From Candidatus Gastranaerophilales bacterium (lineage in GTDB: Bacteria > Cyanobacteriota > Vampirovibrionia > Gastranaerophilales > Gastranaerophilaceae), in NCBI GenBank assembly GCA_944324825.1, contig CALUXU010000001.1, positions 186,001-250,000 of the forward strand: 64,000 nt of DNA, read 5' to 3'. A program made the translations under genes and the position numbers. The notes below the pieces were generated by a model. The model was given only the letters and a program-made list of their open reading frames with translations. It had not been told where the DNA came from and searched no databases. Positions 1 through 8,019 of this stretch are shown here, piece after piece. How positions within the stretch are numbered: position 1 is the stretch's first letter; each line of letters starts with the position of its first letter.

Positions 1-125
1 TTGGCGGTTACAACATCGCGCAAAAAACCGACTAATTTACTTAGAATAGTTACTAATGCAATCAGCCAAGCTGCTTTTAAAATCCCGGATCCTTGTTCAG
101 TTTTTTTTACTTCCGCTTCTTCCAT
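1..125 (-). CDS. murJ: MurJ lipid II flippase, N-terminal fragment (cut by window edge)
   Basis: Only the first 41 codons are inside the window; the gene continues past base 1. The fragment has a charged N-terminus (MEEAEVKKTEQGSG), then a hydrophobic stretch running into ILSKLVGFLRDVVTA. This matches the start of MurJ/MviN proteins, where the first membrane helix carries a conserved S-x-x-x-G-F-x-R-D pattern. MurJ flips lipid II across the inner membrane for peptidoglycan synthesis. The ATG lies 12 bases after the SpoIID-domain gene stop on the same strand, so it is probably the third gene of the cysS operon. Its ribosome site is weak and falls inside the preceding gene, which suggests translational coupling. 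The family call rests on a short stretch only. Confidence 0.75.
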   Translation of the reverse strand, partial: MEEAEVKKTEQGSGILKAAWLIALVTILSKLVGFLRDVVTA

Positions 126-137
126 TGTTATTCTCTA

Positions 138-1817
138 CTACAAAAATTTTATGTATAAATTAATTTTTATATTACCTTTACTTAAATCGTTTGTTACTGC
201 TCTGTTTTGACATGCCGGAATAAAGAGTATTTTATTCTCGCGCCCTTTTTTAATATAAGGTGAAATATCAAGTTCACACTTTTGAATATTTAAAAATTTA
301 CTTAAATCAAAGTTGCAGGTTTTACCATTAATAACCACCTGCAGAGCATTTAACCCTTTTCTATCCGCTATATAAATTAATGCTCTATCTGAAGGCGGAT
401 AAAATCTCTGTTCAACAACAGATTTATCCAAATCAACAGGAACAGTTGCAAGATAAATACCTGTATAATAATGCTTTAGAATTTCAACAAAATTTTTCTT
501 CAGTTTTTTTGCCATATAGTTTGCACCATACTGGCTCATACCGACACCATGTCCAAAGCCGCCGCCGTAAGCCGTTATTGTAGTAATACTGTCAAAACTG
601 TCAGTATCCAGTTTAAACACAACATTCGCACTCGGCAGAGCTTTACCGTCTTTTGTAAACAATCGGCGAATAACAAGTTCTTTTGAAACTCTGTATTTCC
701 CCTCAGTTGTCACAACATCAAGATAAATTATTTTACCTGAATTACCTCTTCTAATAACCTTTATATTTTTTAAAGTTCCGAAATTTGTATTATTACAAAA
801 AACAGGTTTCACAAATCCGGTTTTAGATTGAGTCACAAGGTTCTGTTTCAAAACTTTTTCCAACTCATCCCTTGTCCAAGTTCTTGTCCAGCGGTAATAT
901 CTTGATTCTACATCATAAGATTCCGGCGATTTGGCATAAAATTCATAAGCCGCCTCCTCACGGTTCAAAGGCATTATTGTTTGTAAATCAGGCTTCGCAA
1001 TCAAATATGGTTTTAAAGGAGCAGGAAACTCTTTTGTATCCGGATCCGAAAAAGCATAAGAATAGTTTTCAGTATATCCGCCGGCACTTGAACAATAAAG
1101 AGCCAGAATCGGAGAATTATTATACATTGCAATAATTCCCTTTGTTTCCTCTACTGCTCTATTCCCGGCTTCTGTCTCCGTGTTATAGCCAAAATAAACC
1201 TGACTTGCAACACTATCAACAACATCATAAGCCTTTGAAACCTTTGTTCTTGGTTTTATTGCATAATTACGAGCAGCAACAGCCTGAGCTTTAATAGCTT
1301 CTAAACCAAAATAATAAGGCATCTCATTTGATACAACACCTTTTAAATAATCTTCAAGTTCAATCAGGTTAATTAAATATAATACATTCGGCTTTGTATT
1401 TTTCTGTATACTAAATGCACCTCTATATAATGCCTGCTTACCTCTGCGTTTCAAGCCTTTAACTCCGATAAAACCATCAGGGCAGCATACAACAAACCCT
1501 TTTGTAGATTTATAAATTTCTGCACAATCATCCATTTTTAATTCTATAATTCCGTTATTAATTTCAAACGGCATATTTTCATAAGCAGAAACTTTTATTA
1601 TAGTCTTACTTGTATCCGGATCGCATACATAACAGTGAGAAGTACCATACAATACAACCGATTTTCTCTCCAATGTTCTGAAATTATTATCCATAATTCC
1701 AACACGAACAACCGGAGATTTTGCAGTCGTTTCCTGACGGGCATTCGCGCTTATACCGAATGCCAATGTAAATATACACACCCAACATATAAGAACTTTT
1801 GCTATTTTATTTCCCAC
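138..1817 (-). CDS. SpoIID/LytB-domain secreted protein
   Basis: A 559-residue protein with an N-terminal signal sequence (hydrophobic residues about 8-25, ANA cleavage-like end). The centre and C-terminal half hold the SpoIID domain. Visible marks are LEDYLKGVVSNEMPYYFG, then QAVAARNYA, then GGGFGHGVGMSQYGA, the glycan-binding and catalytic region of SpoIID-type lytic transglycosylases. SpoIID domains act on glycan strands stripped of stem peptides, so a role in cell-wall remodelling outside the inner membrane is likely. The extra N- and C-terminal segments have no recognised domain. The start is GTG and overlaps the end of cysS by 16 bases, with a GAAGG site six bases upstream. murJ follows directly. 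No other sporulation gene is in the window. Confidence 0.85.
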   Translation of the reverse strand: MGNKIAKVLICWVCIFTLAFGISANARQETTAKSPVVRVGIMDNNFRTLERKSVVLYGTSHCYVCDPDTSKTIIKVSAYENMPFEINNGIIELKMDDCAEIYKSTKGFVVCCPDGFIGVKGLKRRGKQALYRGAFSIQKNTKPNVLYLINLIELEDYLKGVVSNEMPYYFGLEAIKAQAVAARNYAIKPRTKVSKAYDVVDSVASQVYFGYNTETEAGNRAVEETKGIIAMYNNSPILALYCSSAGGYTENYSYAFSDPDTKEFPAPLKPYLIAKPDLQTIMPLNREEAAYEFYAKSPESYDVESRYYRWTRTWTRDELEKVLKQNLVTQSKTGFVKPVFCNNTNFGTLKNIKVIRRGNSGKIIYLDVVTTEGKYRVSKELVIRRLFTKDGKALPSANVVFKLDTDSFDSITTITAYGGGFGHGVGMSQYGANYMAKKLKKNFVEILKHYYTGIYLATVPVDLDKSVVEQRFYPPSDRALIYIADRKGLNALQVVINGKTCNFDLSKFLNIQKCELDISPYIKKGRENKILFIPACQNRAVTNDLSKGNIKINLYIKFL

Positions 1818-3175
1818 ACCGTACCTTCTTTAGAATCCTTCAGGATAATGTTTTCTTTATCCAGCGCAATTCTTATTTTATCTGCAATCTCCCAATTTTT
1901 TTCGGCCCTTGCAAGTTTTCTATCCTCAATGATTTCATCCATTGAAGAATATTCCTTGCCAAGCTCTGAACTTACTCTGTTTAAAACTTCTTTTAACTCA
2001 TCTTCTGATAATTCAGGTTTTGCAAAACTAAAACCAAGAACTCCCGCAAGTTTATATAGTATAGTAAATGCACCTTCCACACCTTTATTTGCTTTATTCG
2101 TTAAGTCAAATAAAACCGCAAGAGCTTTTGAAGTATTCAAATCATCATCCATAGCATCCACAAACTCTTTGTATTCATCTGTTTTTGTAATATCCAAATT
2201 GTCATCCAGTGGAGTTTGTTTTGCGTTCAGCATACGTTTTACACCTGCTGCTGCAGATTGTAATGCTTCATCCGAAAACTCAACAGGCATTCTGTAATGA
2301 TTTGTTAAAATGAAAAATCTTATCGTATTCGCATCATAATTTTTTAGTAAATCATCTACGGTTAAAAAATTACCTAATGATTTTGACATTTTTTCTTTAT
2401 TAATGGTTACAAAACCGTTGTGCATCCAATAATTTACAAACTTACAGCCGTTTGCACACTCTGATTGTGCTATTTCATTCTCATGGTGAGGGAATATTAA
2501 ATCCGCACCGCCTGCATGGATATCAATTGTTTTTCCCAAATGTTTTCTTATCATCGCAGAACATTCAATGTGCCAGCCCGGTCTGCCTTTACCCCAAGGA
2601 GAATTGTACCCGAATTTTTCATCTTTTTTCCATAATGCAAAATCCAGAGGGCTTTCTTTTTTGTCGCCAACCTCAACTCTCGCACCGCTTACCAGAGAAT
2701 CAATCGGTTGTTTTGAGAGCTTACCGTATTGAGGAAATTTAGAAACCCTAAAGTAAACATCTCCGTCAACTTCGTAAGCAAAACCATTATTAATCAAATC
2801 CTTAACTATTGATATCATCTCACCCAACGTTTTTGTCGCAAAAGGTTCAATATCCGGCTTCAGATTGTTTAATTTATTCATGCTTTCAGTAAACTTTTTA
2901 TACCAAAAAGTTGAAACCTCTTCAGGAGTCTTTCCTTCTGTTTCCGCTTTTTTAAGAATTTTGTCATCGACGTCAGTAACGTTTCTGCAGTAGGTGACAT
3001 CAAAACCTTTGAACTTCAAATACCTGTATAAAACATCCCAAGTAATATAACATCTTGCATGACCTAAATGAGCATTATCATATACAGTAGGACCGCAAAC
3101 ATACATCTTTACTTTATTTTCTTCAATAGGTACAAATTCTTCCAAATTATTGGTATATGAATTAAATAGTTTCAA
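1802..3175 (-). CDS. cysS: Cysteinyl-tRNA synthetase
   Basis: Class I aminoacyl-tRNA synthetase that charges tRNA-Cys. The HIGH-type motif is in GPTVYDNAHLGHARCY and the KMSKS motif is in EKMSKSLGN. Zinc-site residues of the family are present (C in MYVCGPTVY, then CSAMIRKHLG and the HHENEIAQSE region). From TTG at 3175 the protein has 457 residues, normal for bacterial CysS. This TTG is preceded by a GAGG site eight bases away, and the protein then begins LKLFNSYT as in relatives. An upstream in-frame start would add about 29 residues that read through a hairpin terminator, so it was rejected. The gene leads an operon with the SpoIID-domain gene and murJ. A terminator-like hairpin in the leader suggests attenuation. 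Confidence 0.93.
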   Translation of the reverse strand: MKLFNSYTNNLEEFVPIEENKVKMYVCGPTVYDNAHLGHARCYITWDVLYRYLKFKGFDVTYCRNVTDVDDKILKKAETEGKTPEEVSTFWYKKFTESMNKLNNLKPDIEPFATKTLGEMISIVKDLINNGFAYEVDGDVYFRVSKFPQYGKLSKQPIDSLVSGARVEVGDKKESPLDFALWKKDEKFGYNSPWGKGRPGWHIECSAMIRKHLGKTIDIHAGGADLIFPHHENEIAQSECANGCKFVNYWMHNGFVTINKEKMSKSLGNFLTVDDLLKNYDANTIRFFILTNHYRMPVEFSDEALQSAAAGVKRMLNAKQTPLDDNLDITKTDEYKEFVDAMDDDLNTSKALAVLFDLTNKANKGVEGAFTILYKLAGVLGFSFAKPELSEDELKEVLNRVSSELGKEYSSMDEIIEDRKLARAEKNWEIADKIRIALDKENIILKDSKEGTVWEIK

Positions 3176-3219
3176 TGTTAAACCCTCTTTCACTATAACA
3201 ATTCTAATTTTACCCCAAA

Positions 3220-3270
3220 AAGATAAATAAAAAAGACTGTCCAATCGGACAGTTGGATACAACTGTTCAT
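3220..3270 (-). promoter_or_regulatory. Likely transcription attenuator in the cysS leader
   Basis: On the minus strand a perfect 7-bp hairpin (ACTGTCC, loop GATT, GGACAGT; 3236-3253) is followed by CTTTTTTATTTATC, a Rho-independent terminator lying about 60 bases before the cysS start. The left arm can instead pair with an upstream ACAGTT (ACAGTT-gtatcc-AACTGT), an alternative and mutually exclusive hairpin. A short reading frame opens at ATG 3270, includes a Cys codon (TGT) as its fourth codon and runs through the hairpin to a TAG just before the cysS ribosome site. It has no clear ribosome site of its own. No T-box consensus was seen. Confidence 0.5.
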
Positions 3271-3389
3271 ATCTAAAATCTAAATTTACATAAAAAATAT
3301 TATCGGAAGGGGTAAATATATAAGATTTATTTTAAAAATACTCATTAAAAAATAAATATTTTCTTGTCTCAAGCGAGTCAAATCAAATG

Positions 3390-3895
3390 ATAGCGGGGTT
3401 TATGCACCCCTGCACCCCGCATCCCCATTTCTTTGCCATCAAAGAAACGGGGAACAAAGAAACTGCCGACTTGAACTCCGTTCGCTAATACTCACTAATT
3501 TCAACCCCAGAAATGCAAACTCACTACATTATAATTTAAGGCATTAAATAATTAAATTTATATATTCCCGTTTAAACAATGCATTTCCCGTCATTGTTTC
3601 AATAAGTGAGTATTGCTCACTCCGTAAAAGTCGGGGATAAATAAAATAACAAAATAGATTAGTGTCAGTTAACGAAACAACGGTGAGCCGGTGCTGTCTG
3701 AACGATAGTAAATAAATTAGATTAAATTTATTTTAAATAAAACGGAGTGAGTTCACCGGCTGAATGTTGAGTTTTACTGACACTATTTGGTCGGCGTGTT
3801 TTTCTTTCTTTTCATTATTTCTTTCTTTTTACGTCGCAATTAAAAAGAAAGAAATAATGTGCAGGGTGTGGGGCGGCATAAGCCCCACATAAATT
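3390..3895. repeat. Structured intergenic inverted-repeat element
   Basis: No gene is visible here. The ends are imperfect inverted repeats: GGGGTTTATGCACCCCTGCACCCCGC near 3394-3420 mirrors the GTGCAGGGTGTGGGGC region near 3858-3875. Next inward, runs of TTTCTTT/AAAGAAA and GCCGAC (to 3470) mirror GTCGGC (3791 on). An inner pair, AGTGTCAGT (3661-3669) and ACTGACACT (3776-3784), encloses GCCGGTG and CACCGGC. The nested symmetry is typical of MITE-like or other non-coding repetitive elements. No transposase is present. Confidence 0.5.
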
Positions 3896-3907
3896 ATTAT
3901 AATTTAA

Positions 3908-3942
3908 GTATTTATCGGGGCATATATAGCCCCGATAAATAC
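3908..3942. repeat. Perfect 14-bp hairpin
   Basis: The arm GTATTTATCGGGGC, a 7-base loop, and the exact reverse complement. It has no T run on either side, so it is unlikely to be a terminator. It could be part of the neighbouring intergenic element or a processing signal. Confidence 0.5.
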
Positions 3943-3969
3943 TGATAATATTTTTTATGTAAAATAATG

Positions 3970-4007
3970 AAAAAAAGCGCCTGTTTGATTAAACAGGCGC
4001 TTTTTTT
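3970..4007 (-). terminator. Rho-independent terminator after the lytic transglycosylase gene
   Basis: Perfect 11-bp stem AGCGCCTGTTT / AAACAGGCGCT with a 4-base loop, flanked by A6 and T7. It can work in both directions and lies 20 bases after the stop of the minus-strand gene. Confidence 0.9.
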
Positions 4008-4026
4008 GACTTAAATTTAAATCAAA

Positions 4027-4713
4027 TTACGAATAAGGTTCTTCTTCTTTTCTCATACTAACTTGCAGCTTTGGTGTTTTAGAAGCGGTTGTTGGAGCAG
4101 ACTTAATAATAAGTCTGTTAGTTCCATCATTAATCACTCTAGGAACACTTGCTGTCATTGGTTTTACAGAACCATGAGATGTGATTGTAATCGGTGCCGG
4201 ATTAGTAACGTGATTCACTGCTGTATGTACGTTACCTTTGTTTCTCATCGCAGCATCAGGATTTGCTTTTAACTTATAGTACTCTGACATAATCTTTGCC
4301 ACATAATTACGACTGTATGGCGGAGCACAGTGATGTTTTAACACATAAGCAGGACCTGCATTATAAGCTGCTAATGCCAGCTCGGTTGATCCAAACATTT
4401 TGTACAGCATCTTGTAGTATAAAATACCACCTTTGATGTTGTCAGCTAAATGATAAGGGTTTACACCCAATTTTGCCGCAGTAGACGGCATAAGTTGAAA
4501 TACACCTACTGCACCATGAACACTTCTACTTGAGTGGTTATAACCGGACTCAACTTTAGCAATAGATAATGCTATTGCAGGGTCAACGCCTAGTGCAACG
4601 GAATGTTGAACTATAGTGTTTTTTACATGGCTTACGGGTATTTCAGAAGCATTGACTTTCGTAGACAGTAGTATCACTATCAAAGTAGTGAACAGTACTA
4701 GTTTTCTAATCAT
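4027..4713 (-). CDS. Secreted SLT-family lytic transglycosylase
   Basis: A 228-residue protein with an N-terminal signal sequence (residues about 4-22). It then has a compact transglycosylase domain (about 30-130). The catalytic glutamate is in AKVESGYN, followed by GAVGVFQLMPSTA, then ALAAYNAGP, the three marks of goose-lysozyme-like SLT domains (MltC/Slt70 type). Such enzymes cut the MurNAc-GlcNAc bond of peptidoglycan in the periplasm and leave an anhydro end. The tail (about 150-228) is low-complexity and Thr/Pro/Lys-rich, with no domain. A small SLT enzyme beside fliD could open the wall for the flagellar rod, but that role is inferred from position only. An AGAGGA ribosome site supports the ATG. 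Confidence 0.88.
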   Translation of the reverse strand: MIRKLVLFTTLIVILLSTKVNASEIPVSHVKNTIVQHSVALGVDPAIALSIAKVESGYNHSSRSVHGAVGVFQLMPSTAAKLGVNPYHLADNIKGGILYYKMLYKMFGSTELALAAYNAGPAYVLKHHCAPPYSRNYVAKIMSEYYKLKANPDAAMRNKGNVHTAVNHVTNPAPITITSHGSVKPMTASVPRVINDGTNRLIIKSAPTTASKTPKLQVSMRKEEEPYS

Positions 4714-4984
4714 CTAAATCCTCTTTTACTTGTAAATTGCAACTCCGAAAAAGATTCGCCTTTAATAGTTAACGGCTATCAAATTAAAATCCAACGGAAA
4801 ATAATTTATATAATTATAATATTACAAAAAGATTACATTTCAAGTTTCGCTTGAAAACAGACCGTCAACAACGCCCCTCAAACGCAGATATAATCTACGT
4901 ATTAAGAAATGTAACAAGTACACTTATAAATAGGGAGAAATTTTGAAACTTAGAATATATTAAATTATTTATGCTAAAAAAATA
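4714..4984. other. Intergenic region between the transglycosylase gene and the fliD terminator
   Basis: No gene or RNA was recognised. It must hold the minus-strand promoter of the transglycosylase gene, but no clear -35/-10 pair stands out. A 7-bp inverted repeat with a 5-base loop (TTTCAAG / CTTGAAA, 4838-4856) could be an operator. Confidence 0.3.
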
Positions 4985-5019
4985 ACAAAAAAGGAAGAAT
5001 TTTAATTCAATTCTTCCTT
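4980..5019 (-). terminator. fliD terminator
   Basis: Perfect 11-bp stem AAGGAAGAATT / AATTCTTCCTT (4991-5019), followed on the minus strand by TTTTTTGTTATT. It lies 33 bases after the fliD stop. Confidence 0.88.
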
Positions 5020-5051
5020 ATATATTCTACATTATTATTTATTAAGAATTT

Positions 5052-6815
5052 CTAACTTGATAACAATCCGCTATAAGCTGATTGCATATTTGATATCGTA
5101 TTTTCCATAGCCTGGAATTGAGCCTCTAAACGAGATTTATAATTCGCAACCTGTTCATTTGCACGTGTTATTTTTTCATTATATCTGGTCATGTTACTTT
5201 GAAGAGAATCAATTGTTGTAGAAAAGTAACCATTAGTAGCAAGAGAATTTTCAATAACAGATTCTAATTGTGATAAAATACCATAACCATCTGACGAAGT
5301 GCCCATTATAACTTTTTTAACAGCATCCGGATCTTCTGCCAACACCTGTTTTAATTTATCTTCATCCAAGGTTAAAGAAGATGTATCGGCAGATATATCT
5401 GCACCTGCTGCCGCAGTTGAAATACCTATCTGTGATAACATTTTATATACATCACCTTCTTGTCCGGTGGTTGTAGTTACCAACTGCCTCATTGAATTTT
5501 TTATTTGTTTTAATGTGGTATCGCCATGCAAATCACCATCTGTAGCAGTCAGCTCATCTATTTTTGTCATCAATTCGTTATACTGATCAACAAAATCAGT
5601 AAGAGCTTCTACAATTTCTGTAGAATCCTGTTCAACTGTCATTGTAGATGTAGGTTCTTCTTCCGTACTTACACCTTTGAGATTTATAGTAACACCTTCC
5701 AGTCTGGAAATATCGCTTGTAACTGTATTAGAAGAAGAAATAACCTGTGTTCCGTTTACGTATAATATAGCATTTTCACCCAAAGTTTGATTATCAGTAT
5801 TTAAAGCCGTCTTTACAAGGTTTCCTTCACCATCCCATTCTGAGGTTGTAAAGCCCATTACATCAGTAAAATTACTTGTACCGGCTTCAACATTAACATA
5901 AGATTGACCTTCAACCGTTGAAGTCAAAACCAGTTTTGCATTTGTTGCATCCCAATATGCAGTAGCACCGGCGTCTTCGTTACTGTTAATTGCAGAAACC
6001 AAGCTTGATATTGTAGTATTTTCATCTATAGTAAATTCTGCTTCACCTATAGTGAAAGTACCCGCAGTTATAGATGCATTAGGATTATCTTCCGTTGCAA
6101 ATATACCGCTTTCCATAACTTTTGAAGCAGTTGTAACTTGATACATAGAAGATGTTGATTTATATGTACCATCTTCTTGTCTTGCAATACCATACAATGA
6201 TCTCAAGTTAGAAGTATCTGTTGTTGCACCTATAAGAATTTCTGATGTACCGTTTTGAGCAGACAGATTGAACATTCCTTCTTCATCAATCTCTGCTTTA
6301 ATACCTGCTTCTGCAAAACGTGTTCTTAAATCTTGAACAGTATCATCTGCACCAATATTGATAGTATGTTTAACCCCATCAACATAAGCAGTAAGAGTAC
6401 CTTCTGTTATACCCATATCAGAAAGTTTTGTATCATCATTAGCAACAGCACTTACCGCTCTATCTGCAGATACAGTTGTCTTTGTTGCCAACTGTTCAAC
6501 TTTTATATCATAAACCTGACGAGCAGCATTCTTTGTAACAGTTGCAGTAAATATATCTTCATTAGAAGATGTAACCATATTATTTGCAAATATATCTAAA
6601 TTTGCACCAAACTTAGCATCGGTCAGCTTTTCTATTGCAGTACGCAAAGAACTAAATGAGGTCTGAAGTTCCGTAACAGTCGCTTGTTTATCTTCATAAG
6701 TTTTTAAAGTTTCTTCTAAAGATGTAACAGTTAATTGCTTGACAGAAACTAACGCATCAATCCAGGATGCTGTATCTAAACCTGAAGCCAAACCGCTGAA
6801 TGTGATTGTAGGCAT
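5052..6815 (-). CDS. fliD: Flagellar hook-associated protein 2 (filament cap), ordinary size
   Basis: FliD forms the cap at the filament tip and guides flagellin folding; it leaves the cell through the flagellar type III apparatus. The 587-residue protein starts ITFSGLASGLDTASWIDALV, the standard FliD N-terminal domain (residues 1 to about 100). It ends in a FliD C-terminal coiled-coil region (about 400-587, with DSLQSNMTRYNEKITRANEQ). The middle holds one module of the form KLSDMGITEGTLTAYVDG...DDTVQDLRTRFAEAGIKAEI (about 130-190). The giant gene at 34-54 kb repeats that module many times. There is no signal peptide, as expected. The start has an AAGGA ribosome site. A strong sigma70-type promoter lies just upstream and a terminator follows, so it is monocistronic. 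Confidence 0.93.
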   Translation of the reverse strand: MPTITFSGLASGLDTASWIDALVSVKQLTVTSLEETLKTYEDKQATVTELQTSFSSLRTAIEKLTDAKFGANLDIFANNMVTSSNEDIFTATVTKNAARQVYDIKVEQLATKTTVSADRAVSAVANDDTKLSDMGITEGTLTAYVDGVKHTINIGADDTVQDLRTRFAEAGIKAEIDEEGMFNLSAQNGTSEILIGATTDTSNLRSLYGIARQEDGTYKSTSSMYQVTTASKVMESGIFATEDNPNASITAGTFTIGEAEFTIDENTTISSLVSAINSNEDAGATAYWDATNAKLVLTSTVEGQSYVNVEAGTSNFTDVMGFTTSEWDGEGNLVKTALNTDNQTLGENAILYVNGTQVISSSNTVTSDISRLEGVTINLKGVSTEEEPTSTMTVEQDSTEIVEALTDFVDQYNELMTKIDELTATDGDLHGDTTLKQIKNSMRQLVTTTTGQEGDVYKMLSQIGISTAAAGADISADTSSLTLDEDKLKQVLAEDPDAVKKVIMGTSSDGYGILSQLESVIENSLATNGYFSTTIDSLQSNMTRYNEKITRANEQVANYKSRLEAQFQAMENTISNMQSAYSGLLSS

Positions 6816-6840
6816 ATAAAAATCCTTTCTATAACTTGCC

Positions 6841-6884
6841 TAGCATGCTATATTTATTATATATCATATGCAACAAGTTTTCAA
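6841..6884 (-). promoter_or_regulatory. fliD promoter with palindrome at the start site
   Basis: On the minus strand: TTGAAA (6884-6879), a 17-base spacer, and a perfect TATAAT (6861-6856). The perfect 10-bp palindrome TAGCATGCTA (6850-6841) lies at the expected transcription start and could be an operator. The promoter is of housekeeping type, not the sigma28 type usual for late flagellar genes. Confidence 0.75.
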
Positions 6885-6959
6885 CCCTTTTCGCCAAACA
6901 TGTTAAATGTTTGTAACTTTTACACACATTCTAACAAAAGAAACCTTTTATATTCTCAT

Positions 6960-7952
6960 CTATATCAATGATTTATCGTGTTTTTCAGACATTTCTTGAA
7001 GAGATTTTATAATACAACTGATTTCTTCTGAAATATCCGCTGTTGATTTAATCTGATTTTGTACAAGATGTGCAAATTCCGCTTTCTTAAACTCATGAAT
7101 ACCGCAGCATTTAAAAATTTCCTCAAGTATTTTAACCATTGGTTCATCTTTTTCTAAATCTTTTATACTGATTGATGCAAAATTTTTCAAATGAGAATTA
7201 ATAGTCTTTAAGATTAAATTTAACGGTAATAAATCCTCAAATTCTCCGCTATTTAATAAATGCACCCTATCTTCATCCCGCAGTTTTCTGTTTATCAGAT
7301 TTACATTTTCCACAGCATCTTTATCCAGCAATACAAATATCGGGAGTCGTAACTCTTCAGATAATGAATAATAAAGCTTTACGACCTGATTTTTACCGCC
7401 GGCAGGAAGTATTTTTATACCATGAGCTAAAAAATCCAATCCCAAAACTTTTGAGAATTGAGGGAGTAATATCTCCTCTGTTATTCCTTCTACAATTACA
7501 ACCAAAGACACAGGATACTGCAATCCTTTTTCTTCTCTCATTCTATACATATCAGTATTTTCTCTGAGAGAATTAAGCCATTCTAAATTAATTGGCTTAT
7601 CCCCTTTTAAAAGCTTCAATGCCGATATATAATCAAGAGAATTATCAAGAAGGATATCTACATTTTTATCGTTCACAAATGTTGAATTTTCATACGCTTT
7701 CAACTTCATATTCAAAGATAAATCATTAGTATTATCTTCCTTCAACGACTTGTTAAAAATTTCTACCGCTAAATCCCTGATTGTACGGTAATCTAAATGT
7801 TCCAAATCTTGTTTTTTAAATTTTGGTTCAATCAGATTTGAAACCAGAATATCTTTAAAAACCCGTAAATACTTCTCCTCCGTCGACTTAAAACGGGTTA
7901 ATCTGTCTATTGAAATTATTGTTTGATTTTCTGTTAACGGTTTAAACTTCAT
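6960..7952 (-). CDS. Stand-alone TOPRIM-domain protein (OLD-nuclease-like)
   Basis: A 330-residue protein. The N-terminal half has no recognised domain. From about residue 150 there is a TOPRIM fold of the type found at the C-terminus of OLD-family nucleases. The metal-binding glutamate is in VIVEGITEEILLPQF, and the D-x-D pair is in VLLDKDAVEN (about 208). The ABC-type ATPase half of OLD proteins is missing, with no Walker A or B motif. OLD nucleases cut DNA in a metal-dependent way and often act in phage defence or repair. A TOPRIM-only version could be a partner subunit, a repair enzyme or a degraded family member. The ATG has an AGG ribosome site. The gene is divergent from the next one with about 67 bases between starts. 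Confidence 0.65.
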   Translation of the reverse strand: MKFKPLTENQTIISIDRLTRFKSTEEKYLRVFKDILVSNLIEPKFKKQDLEHLDYRTIRDLAVEIFNKSLKEDNTNDLSLNMKLKAYENSTFVNDKNVDILLDNSLDYISALKLLKGDKPINLEWLNSLRENTDMYRMREEKGLQYPVSLVVIVEGITEEILLPQFSKVLGLDFLAHGIKILPAGGKNQVVKLYYSLSEELRLPIFVLLDKDAVENVNLINRKLRDEDRVHLLNSGEFEDLLPLNLILKTINSHLKNFASISIKDLEKDEPMVKILEEIFKCCGIHEFKKAEFAHLVQNQIKSTADISEEISCIIKSLQEMSEKHDKSLI

Positions 7953-8019
7953 CTTAACCTTTTTTAATATTTATAACGCAAATAAGCAAATTTTGGAAGT
8001 AAGAAGTTTTTATTTAAGT

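Noticed and set aside
1-210. Plus-strand frame of 69 codons at the window start
   Set aside because: It is antisense to the murJ and SpoIID-domain genes and has no recognisable product.
3176-3262. Longer cysS start at 3262
   Set aside because: It would translate through the terminator hairpin and add residues absent from the family; the TTG at 3175 has a good ribosome site.
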